A model generated the notes under the pieces. It saw only the letters and a program-made list of their open reading frames with translations, was not told where the DNA came from and searched no databases. 64,000 bases of DNA from Cristatella mucedo (Eukaryota > Bryozoa > Phylactolaemata > Cristatellidae), in the NCBI GenBank assembly GCA_009760855.2, contig WPIO01000059.1, positions 2,336,001-2,400,000 of the forward strand, given 5' to 3'. The first letter of the stretch is position 1, and the number at the start of each line of letters is the position of its first letter. This document shows, piece by piece, positions 11,075 through 35,559 of this stretch. The position numbers were made by a program, and so were the translations under genes.

Positions 11075-11467
11075 CCTGCCTCACGAGCTCTCACTCAAAC
11101 CTGGCATGCAAGTTATGTTGCACATTCTCAATGTGGGAGGGGGCTCTGCAACGGCACAAGGCTCATAGTCCGAAGTGTGTATCGAGGTTGTGTTTCGGAA
11201 GCCTCCATAATTGGTGTCCAATTCGCTGGCAATGTCGTACTTATCCTGAGCATTGCTCTCGCCCCTAAGCACGGTGACTCCCCATTCGAGTGGCAAGGGC
11301 AACAATTTCCCATAAGCATATCTTTCGCCATGACAATTAACAATTCACAAGGTCAGGCGCTCGAATGCGTTGAAGTCTTCCTTAGCGAGGATGTTTTTGC
11401 TCATGGGGAACTCTACGTAGCCGCTTCACGGGTCAGTCATCTGGGTAACACTTGCTTCCCTCTCTAA
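11075..11467 (+). pseudogene. Helitron RepHel helicase, C-terminal fragment
   Basis: The PIF1-like helicase of rolling-circle Helitron transposons ends with a characteristic block. Here LPHELSLKPGMQVMLHILN and LCNGTRLIVRSV are followed by QQFPISISFAMTINNSQGQA and GELYVAASRV (family: RRQFPV.LAFAMTINKSQGQT, GQLYVALSRV). The two halves are in different frames, with a frameshift at the G-run 11136-11143. The rest of the transposase is not present. I did not identify a convincing CTRR 3' terminus with hairpin. Confidence 0.85.
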
Positions 11468-11863
11468 CGCTATCTACATTCTACAACGACAAAAACATAG
11501 TGTATCAAGAAGTAATATATGTGTAAATGTATGTACAGTATCGCATTTTTAGTATGACTCAGCAAAGCAAGTCCACTGCTCACTCCTATTATAAATAAAT
11601 ATATTTGTTATAAGTATTTCTATGCAGGTCCTTCTGTCTCGCGAGGTACATTGGTCGGTCGATGGATGAGTGGATCGGCGTCACGTGTGCAACAGCAGCG
11701 CGCTTTTATGCCACGAAAGTGCCCCCTTGCCCAGCGACCCTGCTCCTGCTATAGTGTGTGCTTTGTCACTAAGGAAGCCAGTTGTTAGGGAAGTCTGTGC
11801 CACCCATCGAGGATGTATTACGAGCAGAGCAATCGCTTTCAATCGCGCATAGCAGGGCAGCAA
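11468..11863. other. AT-rich stretch upstream of the five-exon gene
   Basis: The flank of the Helitron relic and the presumed 5' region of the gene starting at 11864. No defined promoter motif is seen. Confidence 0.4.
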
Positions 11864-17412
<5,549 letters not shown>

Positions 17413-18212
17413 GTTTGGGCAGGTGTTGAGTCGTGTCACACTCGGACCCGGGCTTCCGTGCATGCTTCTCTCTGAAACTATCAAATAACTAAGGAAAACA
17501 ACTTGCAGCAAGTATACATTCGATAGATCATGCCAGTAACGAATGCCTGCGAATCGTTATGCAGGGCCGATTCCGTTTTGCTCCGTTGTTGATCCAAAAA
17601 AAGCTAACCTCTTTGTAAGTTCAAGATTTACAAATTATGCTTGCATATGTCAGTGGAGATGACAAGTTTCTATGTCGGAGATCGGATAGATATATCGGAG
17701 AGATTATGCACACGGAGAGGTAATAGAGCTAGCACGTGTCGACTTAAATGGGCGAAACAAAGGCAGTTAGGAGTAGGTGGGTTTCAAGCAGATCTATCAG
17801 AAATCTATTATATCCTGTGATGACTCGATTTCAGTCGGCATGCAAAGAGTTTTAGGTTGGCTCAAGGCACAGCTAAGCTAACAGAGTCTGAGGAGCAAGG
17901 GTCGCGCGAAGGTTAGCACAAAAAACAGTCACTATTTCAGTTAGATAAGATATATAAGCCGGAGCCAGAGAGTGAAGAGACCTATATGCGATTTACTAGA
18001 GGACTTTGAGTTAAAGGAAAAGTACACCTATTCACGGCGAGCAGTGCTGATTTCGGAGAGTCGATCCGACGTGGCAGCAGCTGTGACTGACGTTCACAGA
18101 CGGGCAGATTCCTTTTCACTCTGTCTTGCTTACTCACCGTCTGTGTGTCCACTGGTGCCCTATCGTTTCAAAAGTCGCTTAAACCTGGAGCCCTCTATTG
18201 TAGGCTGGCGGC
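17413..18212. other. Intergenic, no gene recognised
   Basis: AT-richer than the flanking exons. No AATAAA close to the stop at 17412 was seen. It should contain the upstream region of the next gene. Confidence 0.4.
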
Positions 18213-24481
<6,269 letters not shown>

Positions 24482-24992
24482 CGTCCGATATGTCCATAGA
24501 GTGCGGTTGTTGTGCACGTGACCTGTAACGTGTATGGTGCAATGCAGTCAGCCGTTCATGGTTGGCCCTCCCTGTTAGCTGCACGTCGTTGGCTGTAGGT
24601 AATAGTCGTACCGAACCCTTTTCTTCTGCACAGTCGATCGATCTGCACTGAACACCAGGCCAAAGTTCGAGTAGTTTGTTGCTTATTCATTGATAGCAGT
24701 CCACACTCATGCTTCAGTGTAGATCAATCATGAATCAACCTTCCTTGTTACTTTTGAAAAGACAGTGGAGCTAACAAAAAGGTGGCCCTTCACCAAAGTG
24801 AAATAGGAGAGGCTCAGTGGAAGTGAACCACGTGACGGTGAAGCTTGAGAGGTGTGAAGCATGAAGCAGCTAGTGAGGGCGATGAGTGCTGGCAAAATCG
24901 GCCGCAAATAGGAGCAGCTGCTGTTTTTGCTGCTGCAGAGCAGTTTAGCGGGCTGATGGCCAGTGATTGCGATGTCTCTGCTAACTATGCAG

Positions 24993-25290
24993 GTCTCCTT
25001 CATGCACTCGAGCGAATCCTAGGCGCTGGCCTTTGTCAGGCGCTGTCCTCCCCCTTTCTTCGTGCGGTCGCTGCTGCTGCTGCCAAGCACTGCAGTCTCG
25101 GATGTTTTAGCCACGTACGAGGGCATGGCTACAACTGCCCGGACGTCTCCTGCTGCCTCCTATCGAGCGGTACTTGCGATCTGCTTCTGCCACCGCCCCA
25201 CAGCCTACAACGCAGCCCTCGACGGACCGCTGACCAGCTGTCGCTCAACAGCTGCCGACCTTACCCTGACCTGCTGTTGCTGTATCCGTG
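24993..25290 (+). CDS. Coding-like stretch, unassigned
   Basis: After acceptor-like ACTATGCAG an open frame reads GLLHALERILGAGLCQAL and SPFLRAVAAAAAKH, a plausible helix pair. Its phase does not join the preferred acidic exon. No family is recognised. Confidence 0.25.
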
Positions 25291-25299
25291 ACTCCGTGT

Positions 25300-26399
25300 C
25301 CTGTGTGTACGTGTGCACGCGGTCATTATTCCCCACATGTCGACTTGCTGCGAGCGTTTCATGTCTGAGATGCTGCTCTGTGCCGCCTGCGGCGCTGGCC
25401 GGCTCGTCGTTTGACGTCGGTAGCTACATGTCCATGAATCGACCGAGGTAGCGTCTCCGCTTGACCTGGGATTGCAGCTGCTCGCCAAAGCCGAAATAGC
25501 TACTGCTATCTGTATTTTTGTTATCCCTAGCTCGGAAAGACCAGCCAGCCAGCCGAACAGCTGTGCTTGACGTGTTACCTCTGGCAGCCAATGGCAGGCC
25601 CGCGAGCGTTTGACATGTGACCGGTGGGACTAGCCAATGATAGGCCAGCTCTGCCTAACTGCAGGTTTGCTGTTACCCCACTGCAATGCAGGCTCCAGGG
25701 TCTACTGAGGTCGATGGGAAATGTGATCGAGCCATTGATCAGAGGTGAGATTGAGCGATCGATCATAGATGTGATCGATCGCTCGATCAGAGATGAGATT
25801 CATACGACTGATCTCAGGTTTACTTTCTCAAAGAAATGACAAGCTTCATACAACAAGGAAGTGGCAGGATTCTCGACGAAGGAAGTGGCAGGATTCTCGA
25901 GCATTCTCTGAAGGCAGCAATTCTATTTTTATTCGCGTCCGTGGCTTCCACATATCCACCCCGAACCCCTTTCTGATTCTCAGATGGCCTGACGCTGGCT
26001 CAGACCTGTGAGGCTGGTTCTGTTTTCTTGCAGCCTGCTATCTCTGTGCACGTGTCGACTCTCTCAGGGTTTTCGTTAGTGGCCTCACCCTCTCCTTCTA
26101 GTATTGCATTTTTTTTTATCGGAGTATGTGGGACGACGTTCAGGAGTGATCATTGACACTGCCTACATAGCTCGAGATATCGAGTAAAGTGAAACCTTAT
26201 TATTTAATGTTAAATTGCACTGACCTGAACTTTAATTGAAAGTGCTACTGTTGCTGGCTGCTGACGGCTATCGGCTTTTGCTAATCAGTTGAATGTGCAG
26301 CTGTCTCCCTGTCTCCATGCAGAGCATCTGATGCATCAATCTGTACTTGTTCCTCGACTTGGCCACCATTGCTGGCTGCCTACTGGTGGATTTAACATT
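25300..26399. other. No gene recognised
   Basis: Short direct repeats are visible: a GATCGATCGATC-like cluster at 25725-25800 and a duplicated GAAGTGGCAGGATTCTCGA at 25858-25900. Confidence 0.4.
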
Positions 26400-26900
26400 T
26401 ATATATAAGCATAAGTATGACAGTGGAAAGTGGGTCTAGAGGGCTAGTAGAATTATTTGTCTGGGAGATGAATTTTAGGATGACGTCACTAGTGGCGAGG
26501 TTGATTATGGACATTAAGGTACTGCAAGGAATTGAGGGAGAGGAGCTCTATGGGTAAAGCAGCTGCTGAAGTAGAGGAGTCCAGTGAGGATTGCTTATCT
26601 TAAGGACAGACTCTCTGATCTTGTTTATCTGGCAGACAAAGGGGCTAGAAAAGTGAACAGCTAGATTACTACGAGGATCACTATGTAAGCAGCTAACTTG
26701 GGAGCCATTAAGAAAATGGTAGATATCGGTAGGCATTAGCATTTTCATATTGTGCATATGTAATAGGACAATGTTTTTATCAAAGCTCGACTTGGCCTTT
26801 GCTATGACAGCCGGGCAATATTTCAAGTAGTCTTTGTAGGCTTGTCGATGGACGCGTCGATGGACACGTCGATGCACAGTGAGAACTGATCATGCTCATG
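26400..26900 (-). mobile_element. LINE-A linker fragment (endonuclease-RT region)
   Basis: It parallels 63240-63480: ACGTCACTAGTGGCGAGGTT versus AGGTCACTAGTGACCTGCTT, GGAATTGAGGGA, then ACTCTCTGATCTTG. No RT core is present and it is heavily decayed. Confidence 0.6.
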
Positions 26901-29900
26901 CTTTCTCAAGCTTGTGCTTAGTAGATCTGGTTTGCTGGTTAATGTCTGCAGTAAACCATAGGCCATCTGGGCGATGTCTCACAATGTGCTGATTGAGGAG
27001 GGCAACGAGTCAAGAATGTCTGCCTGTGTACCGTTGTTGCATTCTACCAGTGAGGATTAGTCGGAAGGAAAATTGGAGAGACGTGGTGAGGAAAAATTTT
27101 TTTTGTAGGCAGCATCAGTGTCAAGGGCGTCGTGTTACGCAATTAATAATGAAACATTTACTTAGCTCCCTCAGAACTGACTATGCACTTAACAAATGCT
27201 GCATATTAAGCATTACCAAATGCTGGGTGGTATCATCCGAAAGCAGCAGGCGTAGTGTAAGCTGGTACGAGCACAATTCACATATTCAGTATGCAGTTTT
27301 GCCCTTCTCTGAACCAAAAATCGTGAGATTCGCATCGTGTCAGACGTAAAGAGCTTAGTAATAGTAGGGAGACGATAGCGTACAATCAGGCGATAATACG
27401 CGATCGAGTGTGTGACCTCTTTTGTGAGTAGAGTTAAAGCACATGAGCCACGAGTGAAAAGGAGGGTCAATGCACGGAGCTCGGAACTTTAAGCGTCAGT
27501 TGAGTCGTTGAAATGGATGCGTAAATCACAGAATGAGGGAAAGACAGTTTCTTACACCAGCAGTCGAAATTTGATCAGAAAATTATTGAATCAAGGACTC
27601 GAGGCGCCGGAATGGCGATAGATTACAGCCAGATGTGGCAACGTGCTGTTGAAGGAACTCGACGAGACGAAAGGAGAGAGAGAGAGAATTGCTGGAGGCT
27701 CGAAATGAGGATGCGTGATTTCGTGACAAATGCGATAGATATACCGTCTAGTTTTGATTTATCTCGATGTATAAAAAAAAACGAAAATCCTTTGGCCATC
27801 GTGGCATCATGGTTAAGTAGTTGAAAGTATTCCTCAGCACTATTTGCCGTAGTCGCTCACTGGCAGCAGCTCAGCATGTTGCGGAAAGTCATCAGGTATC
27901 GAGGTTCAATTTGAATTCATGCGCCCAAGCGGCTGCTTGCCGCCTAGCATGCAAGCCAAGTACTCGGCGTCGAGCAGTCATTGGACGGCCTCTTAAATTG
28001 TGCTTTTAAAATATCCGCTCACTAAAAACTAAGAGTTAAGTAGCGTAATGCTATCTGCTGCACGTTTGTTAATGGATTTCACTGCCGCATGGCGTCTTCT
28101 GCGTAAAAAGATCTGAGCCGAAGCTGCAGCGGAAAAGAAGCCAAAGAGCTCAAAGAGTTGCTCTGGACGCCTCTATGAGGCAAGAAGAATTTATTAGTTC
28201 GGCCCGATACGTTCTGCTGTGCACTTCAACAAACGTCCCGGAGCTTTATTTTCCGTAATCATGGACATAAAGAGTGAACTACATCCGGCAAAAATCGGAA
28301 ACTTTGTTCGCCTTATTTGAAATAAGCAGGGTATACCACTCATTTCAATTTGTACTACTATGCGTGAAGCCGAGTTATGGAATTTACAAGGCACCAACCT
28401 ACCCTGGAAATGAAGCCACATAAAACTCACAAGAATGCAGTTCGAAAAGCTTAAAGCAAGTATCTCAATCTACCAAGGTCGACAAGTTGCACACGATGCG
28501 AAGATTGGTAAATGTTTTAGTTGTAAATGTGTTGCATCCGGTTTGCATTCGGGTTAGTCGTGGCTTGCATAATAGTTTTTTCATGCGGAAGTCGTCAGAA
28601 CTTCCAGTCCCAGTTTTACCATACTTCTCTTTCAGCAAGTGCTCCAAATACTTAATTGAATGTCTGTCAAATTTATAAGTATTTTATTGACATTCCTCTT
28701 TAAGCAAAAAGTCGCAAGTGTAAACGCAGCTTTACGGCATGCGAGCGTTCTGGTGAGGAAGCAGCAGCCGGTAAGAGAAGATGAGCAGGAGGGCCAGTTT
28801 CAAAAGCTCCGCCACGATCCGGAGAAAAATAGTTCCTGCATCCGGGCAGCCGCTGCTAAATAGGCGCTCGTCTAACAGCAGCTAACTCTTCGATTAGCTA
28901 CCGGTCAGCGGCCCTTGAACCAAAAAATATAAATAAATAATGTATATGTATATATTTTAATGAAAATGGTTTGTCTATCTATAAAAATCCTGTTGCTACC
29001 AAAGCTGCTATACAATCAAACCGAGAGGAGCGTGAAATCCCGTCTTCCCCCGCAGTAGGTTTCGGAATCGGAGGCCACTGGTGACTCGCAGCCACTGACT
29101 TTCGCTACTGAGTTATTGTTTATCGAGGTTATTTAATAGATGTCACATTATTATATAATTAGTCATTCAATGCGTATCCTAATCTGCTGGTCGAGTAGAC
29201 CGACTTTAAACAGTATTATTATTATTATTATTATAAACAGACGCCAGTACGAGTTATTACTACCGGTGCAGAGCTAAAGGCGTAACCCAATGCTGCGTCG
29301 GGATTAGTGGGAATAGCTCCAAGATTTCTCATCTGACGAGTAGATTTAAATGATTGATTTAAATTGACATTGAAGCATATTTGAAAAAGAGCGAGTTTAT
29401 GCGTGCACGCTTTTATTTCGATAGGAACTCCGTAAGATTGTACTTCTAGCAGACTCGGTTCTAGCAGGCCCATCAAACGTTTTGGTGTAAGGTGCTCTCA
29501 CTCCGCGACCCAGGTCACGGATTTGAGTCTTGCTGCAGGCAATTCTGCGAAGCCCACTGAAAGCTGGAGAGCACGGAGCCACTAAGGTTTTTCTGTCGCC
29601 ACCACGCCCACACGCTCACAAGGCAGTTTAAACAGCAAACCTTTGACCTTTACTCCTAGCATAGATATAGGTGTAAAGAATATACTTGGACGATGTAGAA
29701 TATGACTTCACGAACATATACCTACACCTCGCAGACATAGAGCAGATCTGAGTCGGGCAATTTAAGAAATAGTTTAGTCTGTGCTCGGGTCTTTAAATAC
29801 TTTATGAATCTCTGTGTAGTCATAACCACAGCGTAGTCATCGTCGGGAAGATTTTTTACGTTGAACCTGACGTTTATCTTAGGTTAGTTCCACTGGATGA

Positions 29901-30269
29901 CGTGCAGCATGTGTGTCATTCGTCGTTAAGTCCGTCTTGACCACCAGCGTTAAAACCACTGATGTGCAAGTGTTACTGAGACACCTGACAGCCTGGCAGG
30001 AGAGCACTGGCACAGCAGCGCTCTCGATCCCTTGTCTGTGGGAAATTATAGAGCGTACGTGGCTAATGGTCATGCAGTGAACCTTTAAAGTATGGGTCAG
30101 CCTGAGGATTTTTACCTGGCTTTAAATATTCCCCACTAATTTATTCTCTTCCTGCCTGTCTATTCGCCAGAGACTAACTTGGCTGCCATTTCTTTACAGA
30201 TGGCACACAGCTGCAGCTGATCGCGTTTTACTTTTTAGCACCTCAAATTGTCACTTTCCCTGTACGTCG
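26901..30269. other. Gene-poor stretch
   Basis: Only short unsupported open frames are present (for example 27612-27824 and, on the minus strand, 28194-28430). An ATT repeat lies at 29213-29233. No domain is recognised. Confidence 0.4.
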
Positions 30270-30765
30270 CATTGTCAGGGTTTGCAATTAAATGGAGCAG
30301 AGTTTCTCAAATTTAATGACGATGAAAGCCAGCTAGCATTTATGGGTAAAGGGAGTGTCTGTTAGAAACTCGAAAGCCTGACGTTCGACATTGGTTAAGC
30401 AAGCATGTTCCACTTAGTCTCTCCGTGGATCTAGTTATCCTGTTCGACAATGACTTTTAACTTAATGACTAAACGATCTTCACACTCAAGTCTGTCTAGT
30501 TTCAGTTGCTTTCTTTGGCGAAATTCTGGCCTGCCAAGCTTTTTTTCATGAAATTACAAATTCTAGGAAGGCTTCTTAACCTCACTACTTCCAGATCCTT
30601 ATGCGTGTGCAATGAAATGATTACTGTTTCCGAGAACTGGAATTTCATCTAAGTAAGATTGCAAAAAAATTTCGGAATTTCAGTCGAGGATATCACAGGC
30701 AAACTTGTGATATAAAGTGCCTGGAAAAAGATTTAGCTCTGTTAGGATGCTATGCAGAGTTTGTT
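30270..30765 (+). mobile_element. Ancient LINE-A RT/3' fragment
   Basis: TTTAATGACGATGAAAGCCA and CTCGAAAGCCTGACGTTCGA parallel the LINE-A RT region after YADD. A degenerate hairpin tail (AAAGTGCCTGGAAAAAGATT) closes it. Confidence 0.55.
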
Positions 30766-31323
30766 GTCATCGCACATGCCCTGCCAGTTGCATAGCAAAA
30801 ACGCGCCGCTGTCTCAACGATTAGTCGCCGTTTAAAGTTTAGCAAAAGATGAGCTAACGGCATTAGATTAATCTATTGAAATTAGCATTTGTTTTAACTT
30901 GAACTGTAAGACTGGAGGACTTAATAACTAGCAACCCCATGTTATTCAAGATGGAAAATGCCATGATATTCTTTTGTTATTATCATGTCGTAATATTATT
31001 GTCAGTTCTTTTGTGTAACAGAGTAACGATTGATCCAGTAACGTTTGCCTGCTTTTATCCATGCGTATCTATGCCATGCGTAGCTATGCAAGCAGATTGC
31101 CTTGGTACCTGCTAGCTGCTTTGCTTATCTATAGCTATCCATGCTTTCTATGTGAGCATTTTGCTGCAATATATGTGGTTTACGTATGCGAAGGTACGAC
31201 ATTGATTCCCAAGTAACTAGGAAGTGTGCATTGTCAAAGCCACACTATGTTTCGTGTGCGTGTGTGAGTGCGTGTGCATGCATGCGTGCGTGCGTACGTA
31301 TGCGCGTAGTGTGTGTCTCTGTA

Positions 31324-31361
<38 letters not shown>

Positions 31362-31697
31362 GACTGTGATCTGCCGTGTCTGACTCTGACGCCAATTCTT
31401 GGCAAGCTGCAGATATTCCACGTAAGCAAGGCTTAGCTACCATAACTAACTGCTTCAGGTGCAATGTGTCTGCTAAGCGTGCGGATGCTGCCGACCAGCT
31501 TTAGGTCCCACGATCTCACGATTGAAAGCTTGATTGAGATTTCAAAGTAGCAGGATTTTGCACGGCTTTCGTGTCAGGTGGTTGTTCGTGTTTTGTACTT
31601 GAAGCTTGACTGTATATTCATTTTGAATTTTTTTTTAGCAGCCCTACACTTGGGCATCAATGAGATTCTACTATTACTATACTTTTCCGTTAATGAT
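30766..31697. other. No gene recognised, includes a GT microsatellite
   Basis: GT repeats lie at 31250-31360 (pure at about 31328-31360). Open frames across them are artefacts. Confidence 0.5.
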
Positions 31698-31907
31698 TTA
31701 CTTGATAATAATTCTTAGTTGCCCGTCACTACGCCCGTCGCCATTCTCTTCGTATTCGCCTGCTGTCTGCTGCTGCTGCAGTGCAGCCCACATCCTGTCA
31801 AATACCTGCCCCTCACAATACATTCGCGATTCTTCAAGAGTTAGCTCAAGGTTAGCTGACTGCTCTTTGCTTTGTGCGCGCCGTTTTTTCTCTACGATCC
31901 CTTGAAA
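31698..31907 (-). CDS. Isolated coding-like terminal exon, unknown protein
   Basis: Minus strand, acceptor CTACTACCCAG, then 69 codons (FQGIVEKKRRAQSKEQSANL, ELTLEESRMYCEGQVFDRMW, a short Gln run, ending QLRIIIK) and TAA. It could instead splice at AA|GTAAAT, which overlaps the stop. Charged, helical and low in rare residues, it reads like genuine protein, but I recognise no family and found no partner exon. Confidence 0.4.
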   Translation of the reverse strand, partial: FQGIVEKKRRAQSKEQSANLELTLEESRMYCEGQVFDRMWAALQQQQTAGEYEENGDGRSDGQLRIIIK

Positions 31908-32177
31908 CTGGGTAGTAGGGTTCAAATTGGGGCACACGTCGAAACATAAGGAAGAGATAGCTGCTAATGAAGCCTCGATGCTGTTTGCCCAATTATGAGC
32001 AGATATTAAGCATTAAACTACCTTGGTCTACTGAGAGTAAGCTTGAAAAGGCAGGCACAAGATCAGGACTCACTGTTCATCGGAAAGCGTATGACGACTG
32101 CTGTAGGTCATACCAATAATTCCTGGAGGATAAGTTTAGCTACTGTAACAATATTGTTAAATCACAGAAACACGATC

Positions 32178-32340
32178 CGCCGAGCTGGCTTGGTCCAGCG
32201 GTTAAGGTGCTCGCTCCCGACCAAAGTCTGGCTGAGATCGTGGGCTCGAGCCCCGAGGCATATGCGAAAAGTCTGAGCATATATTAAGTTCTCTTAGGGA
32301 ACTATGTAAATTAATTATATTTATTATATTTAATCCAAAA
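32178..32340 (+). mobile_element. tRNA-derived SINE-2 copy
   Basis: An A-box-like TGGCTTGGTCCAGCGGTTAA and a B-box-like GGGCTCGAGCCCC with tRNA-like spacing, followed by AAGTTCTCTTAGGGAACTAT. A second copy lies at 43.07 kb. Confidence 0.6.
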
Positions 32341-33425
32341 ATACTTATGTCTACAATCAACCATCTCCTTAAGCGCTCTCAGATTAGCTCCTTACCTAGT
32401 GATCCTTGTAGCAATCTAGCTGATCGTTTCTCTAGCTTCCATATCAACAAGATAGACAAGATCAAAGAGTCCATCCCTGGGGTCCATCCTAGGACTTAAA
32501 CCACTGCAGTGCAGTGGCTTAAGTCTTGTTTTAGTGGGAGACTCCAGAGTATTGATGTGAATGGACACAGATCATCCGAGGAGCCTCTGAAGTATAGGGT
32601 AGCTTAGAGGTCTGTGCTTGGTCCCGTTCTTTTTATGGTTTATACTCTCCCTCTTGCCGATGTGATTGCCAGGCACAATGTAGACTTTTACCTCTATGCA
32701 GATGACACTCAGTTGTACTTTTTCTTTGATTCCTCCTAGCCCTCCAGCACGTTGAATTCTCTCAACACCGTTGCTGCATACTGATGACATCCGCACATGG
32801 ATGGCAGCAAATTTTCTTAAATTGAATGAGGATAAAACTAACTTACTAGTTATAGGCGAACCAAGTATGATTCGAAAATTGAAAAATCTAGCACTCCCAA
32901 TCGGATCTGCCAGCATATCTCCAGTTGAATCTGTAAGAAATCTACAGGTCTTGTTCTAAAGGGACGTTTCATTAGACGACCACATAAGCTCCGCAGTCAA
33001 GTCTGCCTACTTTAAGCTACATAGCATTGCTAAAATTTGTGCTTGTTTAGACAGGGATACAACATCTACATTGGTCCGTGCGTTTGTGACATGCTATCTT
33101 GACTTCTGTCACTAACGCCTTGCTGGCCTATCAGCCTTTGCAATCAAGGGCGTTTGCAGTCGGTGCAAAACTCTGCAGCTAAGCTTGTCTGTCGTGAGCG
33201 TTGCAGTGTCCACATCACACCACTTCTCAATGACCTGCACTGACTCCCAGTCAAGCAGCACATCGACTTTAAGTTTATATCACTCACTTTTAGGTTCCTT
33301 GATTCGTTTACTCCAGCCGACCGATCTGATTAACTTTTCCACCAGGCTAAGCATGGCACCATCGGCTTTTCTGAATCTAATCGATTCCTTAGACCACTAG
33401 GATCGTCAAAAATCTTAGCGTCTGC
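32341..33425 (+). mobile_element. LINE-A copy, internally deleted
   Basis: A CR1/L2-like reverse transcriptase remnant. The linker (CTTAAGCGCTCTCAGATTAG region) jumps near 32508 straight to the RT fingers (FSGRLQSIDVNG), then [50 protein letters not shown] and later parts with frameshifts and stops. The missing part includes DLS.AFDTIDH. Confidence 0.85.
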
Positions 33426-33673
33426 TTGAGCATTCGAATGGTAAGTCTTCCCAGCTCTTACAGCTCCGAAATCTGGTCAAAGATGTCCAATCGGCTCGTG
33501 CAATCCCTTTGGACGAGATTAAGACGAGAAAGAAGTATGCAGTGGATGCTGTGACCAAAGCCTTTGATGATTGTGAGAGCAAGGTTAAGGAGTGCTACGA
33601 CCAACTCCAAGGTCAAGGAATGCTACGACCAGCTCCAAGGTCAAGGAGTGCTACGAGAAGCTTCAGCTGGTAA
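33419..33673 (+). pseudogene. Coiled-coil coding fragment broken by a 28 bp triplication
   Basis: An open frame reads LLQLRNLVKDVQSARAIPLD, then EIKTRKKYAVDAVTKAFDDC, and KVKECYDQLQ. The unit encoding KVKECY is present three times (33581-33608, 33609-33636, 33637 on). 28 bp is not a multiple of three, so the frame is lost after the second copy. The third copy in the original frame would continue to an early stop. Probably an exon or retrocopy relic of a charged helical protein; the family is unknown. Confidence 0.5.
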
Positions 33674-34904
33674 CTGATCGGTTATCATGATGTGAAAATG
33701 ACTCTGGTAATTTTTGTCGAACCGCATAAGCCCGAGTGCCATGGTAAAAGCATTGCGACCAGTTTGCACACATGTTATCAAAATTTCAGGATCGAAGATT
33801 TACGAGAGCGTTAAAGCTTTAGTTATCTGTATAAGGATTAAGAAGTTGAACCTGCTGCCTGATAGGTTTTGCAAGTACATTTCTGTGCTTCCGACATTAA
33901 GCTTCTCCAGCACCGGAGCGATTTTGCAGCGAGCGACATATCTACAATATCTTATTCCTGGTTTTAATCTAATAGTAACTGAGGGAAGAGATTATAGGAA
34001 GTCGCGTGGTGGGCGGTAGCTGTCGATGCCCAACGGTTCAGAGTGCTGTAGGCTTCACTTGTCAGTGTTTTTGATGATTGAGGCTACTGCGTAGGAACGC
34101 TGGGCTAGAGCTGTTCGTATCGCTCATGTTGGACTAGCTTCTATGGCAGTAGCCGGCCGAAGGGTGTGTGAATGAAGCAAAGGGGTTTATTATATCGCAT
34201 CGTGCCCGGTGGCTATCCGTGACTGCTCCACTACCGTCGTCACTGGACTGTACTATCTGGATATTGGCAGTAGTTTAGAAATTTTCCCGAATTGCTGCAA
34301 AAGTATGTATTTGCTTCTTGATGGTCTCAAAGTGGCTATGACTTGCTATTTCTTACCGATATATCATCGAAAGTGCCCATAGGGATTAAAAAACACCAAG
34401 GTGCGATTAGATTCAAGGCTTTCCTTTGGATTGCTGGTTGAGCCCATGAGATTGTCTTCCTAAAAGAAGGAATCGAGAGAGACCCACGGTTGTAACTAAA
34501 CTTTTGTGACCTGTGCCCTTGGATAGGCAAACTGACTTATAGCTAGACATAGTAGATTGCCACAGACGGCTGCAGTACACTATCAAGATCGTTCATTGCC
34601 TGCAAAATGCAATAACATTGAATGTTGTTTAGTCTCGTGCTGCTAAATAGAATATTAATCTGTTCAATAATCGTGTAATTGTATTTGTATGTGGAGCTTT
34701 AAACAAGGTCTTTTGTGGAGGTCGGCAAGCGAAGACTGACCTAGTACAGGTCTGGCGCTATTTGGTGGAGTGGAACTGAACTGGCAGTTTGTTTTGTAAT
34801 GCCTTAATGAGGACTCCGTCCTGGTCGCTGAGAAATGGCGAAACTCGGTAGTCGCGACATTAACAACGGATTAGCCCAGAAGCGTATTGCCAGGGCAGGA
34901 AGGC
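33674..34904. other. No gene recognised
   Basis: Only short open frames without motifs are present. Confidence 0.4.
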
Positions 34905-35372
34905 GTGCAATCAGTGAGTGTGTCCCTTCATTCTTTGGCTCCAGCCTACCTATCGGACCTGGTCTCCCATCGTACCACCTGCTTTTCGGAATCTAACTGT
35001 TTACCCATACAAATACTCGCACAAATCTCAAATCCTTTGGAGACCACGCCTCTAGTTCATATGCACCCAAAGCCTGGAACTCACTCCGGACTTTCGTCAC
35101 ATCTTCTGACTTGACCACATTTAATAAGAAGCTAAACATGCATATATTTATCACAGCATTTAGTGGGTACTTGTGATTCGTCCTTTATGTGCTTTGCGTG
35201 CTGACACTGTGCATGCTGACCATGTGCATGTCATACCTAACCATGTTATTCTTGTTTTTAATTGAGCATGCTACCTCTAATCATTCGATCGTGCTTCCTT
35301 TGCAGCAGATGTAAAGTGCCTAGAAAGAGATTGATTTCTCTGAGGGCACTATATCAAATGCACTATCATCAT
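34905..35372 (+). mobile_element. LINE-A 3' end, 5'-truncated
   Basis: Begins in the RT C-terminal part (SLHSLAPAYLSDL), followed by the 3' UTR and hairpin tail (AGATGTAAAGTGCCTAGAAA ... GAGGGCACTATATC). A LINE-B copy follows 190 bp later. Confidence 0.8.
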
Positions 35373-35559
35373 TATTCCTAAGTGTGGACGCGACGTCATG
35401 CATGCAGCAAGTGTTGACGCTTCCCTTTGCAGAGTTCTGCTTCGGTATCTGACTAACCATCGCAGTTTTTTAGCCAAGAGCTCAGCAAGAGCGATCAACA
35501 GCAGCCGGTCAATGCCAAGGTCAATGCCAAGGTCGTCGTCTCCTGAGGTCGGGAGTGCA

